Positions 36,168 to 45,022 of a DNA stretch of 64,000 nucleotides are shown piece after piece (the stretch's first letter is position 1; the number at the start of each line of letters is the position of its first letter). The position numbers and the translations under genes were made by a program. Under the pieces are notes generated by a model that ran no database searches, was not told the DNA's origin, and saw only the letters and a list, made by a program, of their open reading frames with translations. The stretch comes from an uncultured Acetatifactor sp. (GTDB lineage: Bacteria > Bacillota > Clostridia > Lachnospirales > Lachnospiraceae): assembly GCA_910586775.1 (NCBI GenBank), contig CAJUJN010000002.1, positions 89,940 through 153,939 on the forward strand, in the 5' to 3' direction.

Positions 36168-37523
36168 TTACTTGACAGCCGTCGTAAATGCACTGTCCAG
36201 TTCAGCCGTCAGCGCCTCGAAGTCAAAAGTATCCATCATTGCATGCTTCTGCACCAACTCATTCTGAAGCGTATTATACTGATCGGTAAAGCGTTCATGC
36301 CCCGCCATGCTGTATTGTCTGTCAGCCGGAATATCCACTACCTCCTGAAGGCATTTGGAGAAGGAAAAATCTACCGTAGGACAGGTGGACAGCTTCTTTG
36401 CCATGGTGGCATATGCATTGCAGGATTCCTCTGTGAGCAGGAAAGAAATGTACTTCTTCGCCGCGTCCAGCTTCGCCTCGTCATCCGTATTGTATACACA
36501 GAGCGGGCTTCCCGGAACCAGGTCCACGATAGCGCCGGAAGGCTCCTCTGACATGGGCATGGGGAAAAATCCAAGATTAAAGTCCGGATTTCTCTGCTCT
36601 ATGGCATCCACCATCCATGTGCCGTTAATCGTCATGGCAGCCTCCCCGTTTGCTATGGCATCGTAAGCGTCTTCGCTGTCGGTTCCAAAAGCATCATCCT
36701 CCCAGTATTTCTTGTAACGCATGAAGAGGTCCATAACCTGCGCATATTTCTCGTCACCAGAGAAAGAAGCCTCCAGACTCTCATGCTGTGTATACCACTC
36801 CGGCCCGCAGAGAATATCTTCATAGATTTTCAGCGTGGCACCCACAACCCACAGCTGGCCGTAACCGGTCACAAAAGGCTGTACTCCGTTTTCTTCCAGT
36901 TTAGCGCAGACCGCATCCATCTCTGAGAGTGTCTTCGGAATCTCCAGTCCGTATTCGGCAAACATATCCTTATTATAGAAAACGCCAAAGGCATTCTGGT
37001 CAATGGTAACGCCATATTGTTTTCCGTCCACCTGACCGTCGGGAAGGATCTTTTCATTGATATTTTCAAGTCCCTCAAGCCCGGTCAGGTCAGCCAGATG
37101 CCCTGCTCCCGAGAATTTCACCAGGAAACTCTTGCCTGTATTTGCCACCATGATCATCGGCGCGTCATCAGAAGCAATCTTTGTCTGGATGGTCTGGGAA
37201 TAAGCATCCGCAGAAATAATCTCCTGGTTTACGATAATATTCGGGTACTTATCCATAAACGCCGCATTTCTGTCTGCAATCCAGTTCTGCATGCCCTCCT
37301 CCGCAAAATGATGGAAAAAGGTAATCTCCACTTTCTCTCCGCTCTCTGCTTCCTGTGAGTTTTCCCCTGCCTCTTTCTGTGCCTCTTCCTGAGAGCTCTC
37401 CTGTGTACTCTCTCCGCGGTTTTCCGCAGATGAACCCTGTTCGGAAGGCGCCGCGCCGCATCCGGTCAGCATAAGCGCTGCGAGCCCCAGTGCCAGTACT
37501 CTTGTTAAATGTTTCTTCTTCAT
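36168..37523 (-). CDS. sugar ABC transporter substrate-binding lipoprotein
   Basis: The 451-residue protein starts with a lipoprotein signal and lipobox LTGC at C22, then a serine- and glutamate-rich linker (about 24-48). The rest is a family 1 solute-binding domain, with KVEITFFHHFAEEGMQNWI and GEAAMTINGTWMVDAI typical. Such proteins capture oligosaccharides for two permeases. GGAGG precedes ATG 37523. It is third in the order permease, permease, binding protein. No ATPase gene is seen here, so a shared MsmX-like ATPase encoded elsewhere probably powers it. Confidence 0.9.
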   Translation of the reverse strand: MKKKHLTRVLALGLAALMLTGCGAAPSEQGSSAENRGESTQESSQEEAQKEAGENSQEAESGEKVEITFFHHFAEEGMQNWIADRNAAFMDKYPNIIVNQEIISADAYSQTIQTKIASDDAPMIMVANTGKSFLVKFSGAGHLADLTGLEGLENINEKILPDGQVDGKQYGVTIDQNAFGVFYNKDMFAEYGLEIPKTLSEMDAVCAKLEENGVQPFVTGYGQLWVVGATLKIYEDILCGPEWYTQHESLEASFSGDEKYAQVMDLFMRYKKYWEDDAFGTDSEDAYDAIANGEAAMTINGTWMVDAIEQRNPDFNLGFFPMPMSEEPSGAIVDLVPGSPLCVYNTDDEAKLDAAKKYISFLLTEESCNAYATMAKKLSTCPTVDFSFSKCLQEVVDIPADRQYSMAGHERFTDQYNTLQNELVQKHAMMDTFDFEALTAELDSAFTTAVK

Positions 37524-37547
37524 AGAAAACCTCCTTGTAAATATTGT

Positions 37548-38402
37548 TTAATTTTTAACCGCTCCCGCAGATACCCCTTCTATCAAATACTTCTGGGCAA
37601 AAAGGAAGAAAACCAGCACCGGTATCATACATAAGATTGCCGACGCAAATGCCATCCCATACTCAGTGGTATACTGACTGAAAAAGTAAAACTGCTTGAC
37701 AGTTAATGTCCTCACCTGTTCCTTCTGCAGAATGATCAGCGCAATATTGAAATCATTCCAGAGCCATAATACATGAAGTGCCGCCACGGTGGCCGTAACC
37801 GGCTTCAACAGAGGAAGCACAATCTGAAAAAATACCTTATACGGTCCGCACCCGTCCATTTCCGCCGCTTCTTCCATCTCCCTGGGGACGGATTTTATAA
37901 ATCCGACATACATAAAAGTCGCGTAGGCAATACTGGTTCCCGTCAGAATCAGCACCATCCCGAACAGGGAATTCTGCAGCCCCAACGTCTTGTAGATCTT
38001 ATAGATCGGAACCATCATAATCTGAAACGGAAGCATCAGCGAAGACAGGTAAATCCTGTCCAGCCAGCCGAACATCCGGTACTGTTTTGCATTTCTGGCT
38101 ATGCTGTATGCCCCCATGGAGCTGCAGAGCACGATCAGCGCCACGGAAGGAAACGTAACAATGCAGGTATTGATGAGCGAACGCATAAAGTCGCTCCGTT
38201 CCATGGCATCCCTGTAATTTTCAAATCCGAGTCTCTGGGGCAGCGCCGTCACCGATCTGGATATCTCCTGATTTGTCTTCAGCGAAGTGATAACCGCCGT
38301 GTAAATCGGGTAGAAAAAAACACACATCACAAAAAGCGTCAGCAAACACCAAAGGCCTCTTTTTATCTGTTTTCTCTGTGTATACTTCCTTCTTCTCATC
38401 AA
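37548..38402 (-). CDS. sugar ABC transporter permease, MalG-like
   Basis: The 284-residue protein has six membrane helices and the inner-membrane EAA motif MEEAAEMDGCGPYKVFFQIVLPLL. That motif is where the ATPase docks. Start MMRRRKYTQRKQIK is positively charged. Its ATG overlaps the stop of the other permease by four bases. It works with the binding protein encoded downstream. Confidence 0.9.
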   Translation of the reverse strand: MMRRRKYTQRKQIKRGLWCLLTLFVMCVFFYPIYTAVITSLKTNQEISRSVTALPQRLGFENYRDAMERSDFMRSLINTCIVTFPSVALIVLCSSMGAYSIARNAKQYRMFGWLDRIYLSSLMLPFQIMMVPIYKIYKTLGLQNSLFGMVLILTGTSIAYATFMYVGFIKSVPREMEEAAEMDGCGPYKVFFQIVLPLLKPVTATVAALHVLWLWNDFNIALIILQKEQVRTLTVKQFYFFSQYTTEYGMAFASAILCMIPVLVFFLFAQKYLIEGVSAGAVKN

Positions 38403-39274
38403 ATCTCCACTTCCCTCTTTCTAAAGAAAGATTGCACTGCCGTCGACAAAATCACCAGAAAGACAACGAACATCACTGAAATCGCCTCTCCGTAGCCGGC
38501 TTTATTATATCTGTACAGATTCTCATAGATATAGATGGATATGGTTCTGGAGGCGCCGGCAGGCCCTCCGCCCGTGCTTGCAAGCGGCAGTGCGAACGTC
38601 TTCATGAAATTCGTCAGCGCCAGCGTCACACACACCGTAAAGGACGGTGTCAGCATGGGCAATGTGATATACCGAAACTTCTGGATAACCGACGCACCAT
38701 CCATAACGGCTGCCTCATAGAGGTCCAGAGGGATATTCTTCAGCCCCGAGAGGTAAACCAGCATATTGATGCCGCAGGTATTCCACAGCTGCATGACCAC
38801 GATACAGATAACCACCCATTTGGGCATTCCCAACGGATTTTTTATTCCGAACACTGCCGTCACGATTTCCTTATATACAAATTTCCACAGAAAAGCCGTC
38901 AAAACCGCGCTGAAACAGCAGGGAATATAAAACACTGTCCTGGCCGCCGTTGTAAGCTTCCCCATCCTGTTGTTGACCAGCAGCGCCAGTCCCAGGGAGA
39001 GCAGCGTATTCCCAATGACGCCGTAAAGCGCAAATTCCAGAGTGATAACAACCGGCTCCCATAACTGCCTGTCTCCCAGCGCCACAGCAAAATTGCGGAA
39101 TCCCACATAGTTATAATCTTTCGTAATTCCGTTCCAGTCCGTAAATGCGATATGAATTCCCATAAAGAAAGGTACCATGATGGCAAAAGCAAAAAAACAC
39201 AGTCCCGGAATCAGAAATACATACTTTGCCGTCGTCCTGGCGGTTATTTTTCTACCCTTCAATCTCATCCACAT
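38399..39274 (-). CDS. sugar ABC transporter permease, MalF-like
   Basis: The 291-residue protein has six membrane helices and the EAA motif LYEAAVMDGASVIQKFRYI. It pairs with the MalG-like permease to form the channel. The ATG at 39274 follows AAGGGAAGGAG. It is preceded by the GH35-like hydrolase gene with a 39-base gap, so hydrolase and importer form one operon. Confidence 0.9.
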   Translation of the reverse strand: MWMRLKGRKITARTTAKYVFLIPGLCFFAFAIMVPFFMGIHIAFTDWNGITKDYNYVGFRNFAVALGDRQLWEPVVITLEFALYGVIGNTLLSLGLALLVNNRMGKLTTAARTVFYIPCCFSAVLTAFLWKFVYKEIVTAVFGIKNPLGMPKWVVICIVVMQLWNTCGINMLVYLSGLKNIPLDLYEAAVMDGASVIQKFRYITLPMLTPSFTVCVTLALTNFMKTFALPLASTGGGPAGASRTISIYIYENLYRYNKAGYGEAISVMFVVFLVILSTAVQSFFRKREVEI

Positions 39275-39313
39275 CTCCTTCCCTTAAGCTTCCAGGATAC
39301 AGTGTCATGTTGT

Positions 39314-40924
39314 CTACATCTGTATCTTCAAATGTACGACTCCGATATCCGCATCCATCCAGACGCCGGTATCACATTCGTCGCCAGTCCGGATTCTGTC
39401 CGCAACATACTGTCCCCTATCGTCAAAATGGCCTTCTTCTACCTTCAGATACCGCTGATGACGTCCGTTTTGAAATTGTGAAGCCAGAACGCCTCCTGTC
39501 ATCTCCCTGACGGAAGCCTTGCGCAGCAGATTCAGACTGAACCCCTCCCCTGCCATGTAAAACTCGCCCTCTCCCAGATAGACGATAATCCCCTTTGCCA
39601 GCTTCCGGAAAGTGCCGCTGTCATCTCTGTGATATGTATCCGTTCCCCGGTGAGGTTCCCAACGGTAATCTCCATCCGGCAGATAATGCACCGCCCTTCC
39701 GCAGAAATCGCCGAAATCCAGATACTGGGAGGCACTCCCCTCATACTGTGTCACAACGAAGAACCTGTCAGTCCCCTGATATGCCTCGATCATGGGTTTC
39801 ATTGCCGTCAGCACGGATACCAGGCCCCTGTATTCCCTGTAATCCTCCCGCAGAACACCGTCATTAGTCACCGCATCATCCACCCCGAAGAAATGAATTC
39901 CACTCAGCCCGTACTCCGCCATGGCATTCAGCGTATTCATGGCATTCATATGATTTGCGGACGACTCGGGGATATACAGAATATTGTCCTCTCTGCTGTA
40001 TTGTTTCACTATGTCAAAGTAAGTCCTGTAATCCGCGAAATAGACATCCGGACAGATTGCATCGATATTGCCCGACAGATATTTCCACATATCCACCATA
40101 CGGCTGACAGCTCCTCCGGACGGATAATCAAGCCCGGGCACCCGGTTGTACATCTCTCCGAGCCAGACATTGACGTACACCGGAATATCGTAAATTTCCT
40201 TTCCCGCTCCCGCTATATCGTTGATATAAGCTGCCAGGGCATATGCGGTACAGGTTTCTTCCGCATGGAAGCCGAACACTTCTCTCCAGATTCCGCCTGT
40301 CCGGGAACCGTTTTCCCTCCAGATTTCCTTCACGGGACATTCCGCCGCGGCCCTGAGCCATTCCATGATACGGCCGGGAACCTCCGACCGAAAAGCGGCT
40401 TCGCCCGTCTCCGAATAATCCCGCGGCGTTCCCAGGATACCAGGCTCGTTTTCCGCCTGAACGCCCAGAAGCACATCCTCTGCCCCCGCATCCTTCAGAT
40501 ACTGCATCATTTTACAATAAGCCTTCTTGTCCGCCTCTCTCGTCTCCATGCAGTGCGGAGAAAGCGACCTGACCAGGTTGTGCTGGATGGACTCCGCCCA
40601 TACGAACCGTTCCGGCTGTGTCTTCACCCATGCCGGCACGTACTGGGAAGCGCCGTTTTTCCAGGTCCCGAACCACAGTATTACCAGTTTTACGCCATGC
40701 GCCCTCGCTCCGTCCAGCAGAAGGTCTATCTGTGTATAATCAAAAACGCCTTCCTCCGGTTCCAGCATTTCCCAGTAAACCGGTGCCGCCAACGTATTCA
40801 GCCCCATCGCCTCAACTGCCCGCCAGACCTTCTTCATCATTTCCGCAGATTGTGAGCTGGAGTTTCTGGCCTGACCGCCGATGGTAAAAAACGGTTTTCC
40901 GTCTGAGTAAAATAATCGTTTCAC
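39314..40924 (-). CDS. GH35/GH42-like beta-galactosidase with DUF5597-type C-terminus
   Basis: The 536-residue protein has a clan GH-A barrel. GLNTLAAPVYWEMLEPEEG is the conserved N-terminal strand, E in VQAENEPGILG (near 157) is the acid/base, and E in ILYIPESSAN (near 320) is the nucleophile. The C-terminal 180 residues fit DUF5597, a companion of such hydrolases. It has no signal peptide, so it should act on sugars imported by the downstream permeases. GGAGGAAGG precedes the start. Beta-galactosides are the likely but unproven substrate. Confidence 0.8.
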   Translation of the reverse strand: MKRLFYSDGKPFFTIGGQARNSSSQSAEMMKKVWRAVEAMGLNTLAAPVYWEMLEPEEGVFDYTQIDLLLDGARAHGVKLVILWFGTWKNGASQYVPAWVKTQPERFVWAESIQHNLVRSLSPHCMETREADKKAYCKMMQYLKDAGAEDVLLGVQAENEPGILGTPRDYSETGEAAFRSEVPGRIMEWLRAAAECPVKEIWRENGSRTGGIWREVFGFHAEETCTAYALAAYINDIAGAGKEIYDIPVYVNVWLGEMYNRVPGLDYPSGGAVSRMVDMWKYLSGNIDAICPDVYFADYRTYFDIVKQYSREDNILYIPESSANHMNAMNTLNAMAEYGLSGIHFFGVDDAVTNDGVLREDYREYRGLVSVLTAMKPMIEAYQGTDRFFVVTQYEGSASQYLDFGDFCGRAVHYLPDGDYRWEPHRGTDTYHRDDSGTFRKLAKGIIVYLGEGEFYMAGEGFSLNLLRKASVREMTGGVLASQFQNGRHQRYLKVEEGHFDDRGQYVADRIRTGDECDTGVWMDADIGVVHLKIQM

Positions 40925-40941
40925 TTTATCCTTCCTCCCTG

Positions 40942-41017
40942 TCTCTTTGTATATATTTTATAAAAAATACATATTTTCTCAACACTTCTTGTATATGTTG
41001 TATGTTTTGATGTTTTT
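40942..41017 (-). promoter_or_regulatory. shared 76-bp promoter block, copy 1
   Basis: This block aligns with 44908-44983. On the reverse strand both have TACAA repeated about 10 bases apart, then TTGAGA (TTGAAA in copy 2), a 16-base spacer and TAAAAT (TAGAAT). It drives the hydrolase-importer operon and suggests joint control with the amidohydrolase operon. Confidence 0.6.
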
Positions 41018-41018
41018 C

Positions 41019-43610
41019 TTACAGTTTCGGATGCTTTTCCTGCAGATACTTTCCGTAACCTGTCTTGTCAGGAATCCGAAATGATATCTCTGTTCCCTTA
41101 CCGGCTTCGCTTACGATTGCCAGCTCCTCCTGGTAATATAACCTCAGCCTTTTAATCACATTTGTCAGCCCAAACGAATTTGTATTATGCATCTGACAGA
41201 TTTCCTCTGTCAGCTCCCGGCTCATCCCTGCGCCGTCGTCCTTCACTGTCACGAACATGCCTCCGTCAGTTCCCGTTATGCTCACCTCAATATGCAGCAC
41301 TTCTCCGGGCACTCTTGCATGTACCACACAGTTTTCCACCAACGGCTCAATCAACAGCGGAAGAACGGGCGCATTTTCGTCATACTCAATACGTATTGAC
41401 GATTCAATGGTTCCTTTAAAACGCACTTTCTCAATATTCAGGAAAGCGTCAATCAAATCCACTTCCCGATGAAGCGCCACATGGGTATGCAGATTTCCCG
41501 CATACAGATTTCCTCTCAGGTATTCCGCAAAATATTCCAACAGCGAATAAGCTTCCATGGGGCGGTTCAGACACAGGGGCATGATCGTGCTTATGGTATT
41601 GAATACAAAGTGGGGATTCATCTGGCTCTGCAGGAAATCTGCCCTGTATTTCAGCAATTCCTCCTCCGACTGCTGCAGACGCACCGCGCCATAGACTTTC
41701 AGCAGAAACTGATGCCGGCTCAGCGGCTCCTCCAGTATATCGTTAAAACACTGCAGCTTACTGTCGTTAATATAGTGCGCCTTTTTACTGCTGATCAGCA
41801 CCACCGACAGCTGTGCCAGTGAAAAATTTTTCCGAATCTCGCCGCTGATCTCAAAATACGTCATATTAAAGAACACCTCACCTATCAGCACCAGGACTAC
41901 ATTCGGCGTCTTATTCAGGTAATCCACGGCTTCCGCACCGGTACTGAACACCTGCAGATGAAACTGCTCCATCGACAGATAGGAAGAAATCAATGTAATC
42001 TGCTCTGCCTTATTGCTGATCAGCACGATAATCCTGTCTTCCTCCCCCGCATCAGGAGATTTTCCCCCTATGCTGACCGTTCCTGCAGCGTTGCCTTCCC
42101 CTTCCTCTCTCCTGTATTCAGGAAAGCTGCATTTCAATATGAGCACTCTGCCGTCCCTCTCGATTTCAAAGCTGCCGTAATGCAGTAAAACAATATTTCT
42201 CGCCGAAATCAGATATATATTTTCCTCATTATGTGTATTCTGCTGAAACGCCTTGTTTCTGAACAGCCGGTACAGCTGTGCCACCCTCTGCCGCTCCTCC
42301 TGGCGGTAAGGAACCTTCAGTTCCATCCGAATGCTGCCGTCAGCTCCATTCCCGGCCATAATAAAGGCCTGGCTGTCAGGCATCCTTACCGCCAACAACT
42401 CCTTCACAATATTAATCAGCGCCTCTGTCAGGTCATAAGGGTCACAGCTGATAAAAGTATCCTGACAGGCCTGATTGCAGAATACACACTTTCCCGAATA
42501 CAGAGGATCTCCCTCCAGCGCTTCCGTCACCTGCCTTATGATCAGGTTGATACTCACTTTGACCTTCTCAATATTGCAGGCATTTTCCACCAACAGGCCG
42601 TTATTCTTCATATAAGCCAGTGACTTTTTTATCCTGACAATCTCATGATTCATGGAATCCAGGATATCGTCCTTGTTTTTTATCTCCCCGAAATCACTTT
42701 CGGCCAGAATCTCATTCAGCCCTTCGATCAGGTGAATCGGATTTTCCACCGCTTCAATCAGCTTGTTTGTAATCTCATATTTGTATTTATTTGCAAATTT
42801 CACCTTCTGGTTTACATCCTTGCTCAGGCACATGCGCAGATGAAATTTCCTGTAATAATACAGATACACCACCACCGCGGAAAAAAGAAGAAAATACGCA
42901 AGCAACAGTATTTTATGCCTGTCCCGGAAGAGATTGTCACTTGTCCGCATTCCAAAGAAGAGATACGTTGCAAAAACATACTCTGTAAAAAAAGCCGCAT
43001 AAACAAATTTTTCCCTGTTTTTGGACATCATGACAATATAAATAATGCAGACTGTCCATAAGACCGCCGCATACAGAATATCCAGCTTCAGGTTTGTCTT
43101 TGTGGATGAAAAATACATTACGATGATAGCTCCTGCCGTACCAAACCGCAAAATCCGGAAGAGCCGTTCCAGATGAAACAATCTGCTCTCAGTCCGCAGC
43201 AATTCCAAAAACGTATAGTTCAGCAGAACAAACAGAATATCACTCCACCTGATCCACATGAGACGAGAAGGGCGGCTGATATAAAACATTGTCTCATATT
43301 CCCACAGACAGCTGATCAAACCGGCGCTGTAAAACAGAAAACGCACCACAATCAGAAGCGTATTTTCCCTCAGGACCGACAGATAAAAAACATAGCAAAA
43401 AATTCCCAGGACGATCAGCACCGTTCCGAATATCAGTTTCGGAATCAGATTCTGGGTAATAATCGTATCCACCGTAATATACTTTCGGCTCTGGTACAGA
43501 ACAAAATGAAATGTCGTAATCTCGGAACAGATCACAAAAATAAGCACATGCACCGTGTAGAGCATACATGCCAGGGTGTAGAGCTGCCTTACGATAAATT
43601 TTCTCTGCAT
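41019..43610 (-). CDS. LytS-type sensor histidine kinase, multidomain
   Basis: The 863-residue protein starts with seven to eight membrane helices (to about 270). A degenerate kinase-like region and a receiver-like segment (about 540-650) follow. The C-terminal PF06580-type kinase domain has QMNPHFVFNTISTIMPL with the phosphorylated histidine and an ATPase domain with LIEPLVENCVVHA and VKDDGAGMS. I chose ATG 43610, preceded by AAGGGAAAA. It lies between the amidohydrolase and the hydrolase-importer genes. Its likely partner is the LytTR regulator at 34180-34899. Confidence 0.82.
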   Translation of the reverse strand: MQRKFIVRQLYTLACMLYTVHVLIFVICSEITTFHFVLYQSRKYITVDTIITQNLIPKLIFGTVLIVLGIFCYVFYLSVLRENTLLIVVRFLFYSAGLISCLWEYETMFYISRPSRLMWIRWSDILFVLLNYTFLELLRTESRLFHLERLFRILRFGTAGAIIVMYFSSTKTNLKLDILYAAVLWTVCIIYIVMMSKNREKFVYAAFFTEYVFATYLFFGMRTSDNLFRDRHKILLLAYFLLFSAVVVYLYYYRKFHLRMCLSKDVNQKVKFANKYKYEITNKLIEAVENPIHLIEGLNEILAESDFGEIKNKDDILDSMNHEIVRIKKSLAYMKNNGLLVENACNIEKVKVSINLIIRQVTEALEGDPLYSGKCVFCNQACQDTFISCDPYDLTEALINIVKELLAVRMPDSQAFIMAGNGADGSIRMELKVPYRQEERQRVAQLYRLFRNKAFQQNTHNEENIYLISARNIVLLHYGSFEIERDGRVLILKCSFPEYRREEGEGNAAGTVSIGGKSPDAGEEDRIIVLISNKAEQITLISSYLSMEQFHLQVFSTGAEAVDYLNKTPNVVLVLIGEVFFNMTYFEISGEIRKNFSLAQLSVVLISSKKAHYINDSKLQCFNDILEEPLSRHQFLLKVYGAVRLQQSEEELLKYRADFLQSQMNPHFVFNTISTIMPLCLNRPMEAYSLLEYFAEYLRGNLYAGNLHTHVALHREVDLIDAFLNIEKVRFKGTIESSIRIEYDENAPVLPLLIEPLVENCVVHARVPGEVLHIEVSITGTDGGMFVTVKDDGAGMSRELTEEICQMHNTNSFGLTNVIKRLRLYYQEELAIVSEAGKGTEISFRIPDKTGYGKYLQEKHPKL

Positions 43611-43677
43611 ATGATGTATTTTCCCTTTCCTGCGGATTTCCCTGCGCCACATATAAAGATTTCCGGCAATGCAAAAT

Positions 43678-43726
43678 ACTCCTTTCTGATAAGATTTTCA
43701 TATCTTCATTCTTACCAAAAAGGAGT
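43678..43726 (-). terminator. hairpin between amidohydrolase and kinase genes
   Basis: ACTCCTTT (43678-43685) pairs with AAAGGAGT (43719-43726). On the reverse strand ATTTTG follows. It probably ends part of the amidohydrolase transcript. Confidence 0.5.
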
Positions 43727-43734
43727 GTTTTTGC

Positions 43735-44883
43735 TCAGATTCCGTAAATTCTTTTTGCGTTTTTATACAGGATCATCTCGCCGATTTCCTGTGCATAGCT
43801 TTCCGAAAAATACTTTTTCTCCACATACTCTGCCAGAATATCCGCCATATATCTCTTGAAGTAGCAGGCGGCATACCAGGAAGCATCCACCAGTCCGCCG
43901 CCGTCCGCTCCGAACATAATCTTATTGTGGGGACACACATCCAGAATATGTCTGAACTGCTCTTCCTGTGCCCTTCCTGCATAATTCTGCGTGGATGAGA
44001 TATCTATGTATACATGCGGGTAACTGGCTGCCAGAAAAGCAGCCTCATAGTTGTACGGGAAGCCTCCGTGAACCACCACAAAATTTACCTGTTTTGCCAT
44101 ATCCGTATTGATAAGCTCATACAGATCATTGGGATTAATCAGCCGCATATCACATTTGGGCGGGTCCCCGGCACCGGTGTGCATCTGAAACTTCATCCCA
44201 TGCTTCACACACAGCTCCAGTCCATGATAGACCATGTAATCCCGGAATTTCTTATCTCTTCTCTTCGGATGAAAGTATCCAAGGTAATGTTCGTTATAAT
44301 TCTTCTCGGCCTCGTCATGTGTGACCGGCTCCCACTTCAGGCCTGTGTAATAGCCCACCACAGATTTCATGCATATGGTCTTTCTCTTTTTGATATGCTC
44401 TTCCACGTACCTGTCAAAGGCTTTTTTCATTTCGTTGAAACTCAGGTTATCGCGGTACAGATATCTGTCACAGGCGATTTCGATCCGTATCATATCATAC
44501 ACTTCACAAGCCCCCTCAGCAGCCTCGTAAAATGCACGGAACTCTTCCTCCGACAGCCCGGCTCCTATAATCGGATAGCCAAAGTCACAGAGAATCGCTT
44601 CAATGCCGGCATCCTCATAGAGAAACTTTACAAATTCATTGTAGCCCGCTTTTGCCCTGGCGTGACGTGTTCTGACAACCTCCTCCGCCGGCGTGTCGTC
44701 CGGAAGCCGGAACAGCCGCCTCAGCTCGCGCAATGCCATGTGGTAGGATGTCTGATATTTGTAATTATCAAGACCTTTGTATATGCACATGGCATAACTG
44801 TGGGCGTAATCTTCCTTTTCCCTGGAAGCCGTAAACGGGTGAGCGTGTGTGTCTATCACCGGTATCTTCGTAAAATCCAACAT
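43735..44883 (-). CDS. amidohydrolase-family (PF04909-like) TIM-barrel protein
   Basis: The 382-residue protein has the metal-binding pair in VIDTHAHPF (near 9-17), then HTGAGDPP, VVVHGGFPYNYE and IMFGADGGGL with the catalytic aspartate. This is the amidohydrolase-2 layout, which includes decarboxylases and lactonases. ACGGAGG precedes ATG 44883, but that site lies in one arm of a perfect palindrome. The gene begins an operon that continues to the LytS-type kinase. Substrate is unknown; the neighbours suggest a carbohydrate-derived acid or lactone. Confidence 0.78.
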   Translation of the reverse strand: MLDFTKIPVIDTHAHPFTASREKEDYAHSYAMCIYKGLDNYKYQTSYHMALRELRRLFRLPDDTPAEEVVRTRHARAKAGYNEFVKFLYEDAGIEAILCDFGYPIIGAGLSEEEFRAFYEAAEGACEVYDMIRIEIACDRYLYRDNLSFNEMKKAFDRYVEEHIKKRKTICMKSVVGYYTGLKWEPVTHDEAEKNYNEHYLGYFHPKRRDKKFRDYMVYHGLELCVKHGMKFQMHTGAGDPPKCDMRLINPNDLYELINTDMAKQVNFVVVHGGFPYNYEAAFLAASYPHVYIDISSTQNYAGRAQEEQFRHILDVCPHNKIMFGADGGGLVDASWYAACYFKRYMADILAEYVEKKYFSESYAQEIGEMILYKNAKRIYGI

Positions 44884-44888
44884 ATTTT

Positions 44889-44941
44889 AACCTCCGTATT
44901 TTATTTATCTCTTTGTATCTATTCTATAAAATACGGAGGTT
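44889..44941 (-). promoter_or_regulatory. palindrome covering the amidohydrolase ribosome binding site
   Basis: AACCTCCGTATTTTAT (44889-44904) and ATAAAATACGGAGGTT (44926-44941) are perfect 16-base inverted repeats with a 21-base loop. One arm holds the GGAGG site, the other lies between the -35 and -10 boxes. A transcript started upstream would hide the ribosome binding site; one from the local promoter would not. Confidence 0.6.
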
Positions 44942-44983
44942 TTTTCAATATATCTTGTACATATTGTATATTTTTATGTTTTT
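44908..44983 (-). promoter_or_regulatory. shared 76-bp promoter block, copy 2
   Basis: It aligns with 40942-41017. On the reverse strand it has ATACAATATGTACAAG, then TTGAAA, a 16-base spacer and TAGAAT, ahead of the amidohydrolase gene. Confidence 0.6.
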
Positions 44984-45022
44984 GTTGCAGATTTTGATGT
45001 TTTTCCTGCAGCAGCCACAGGC

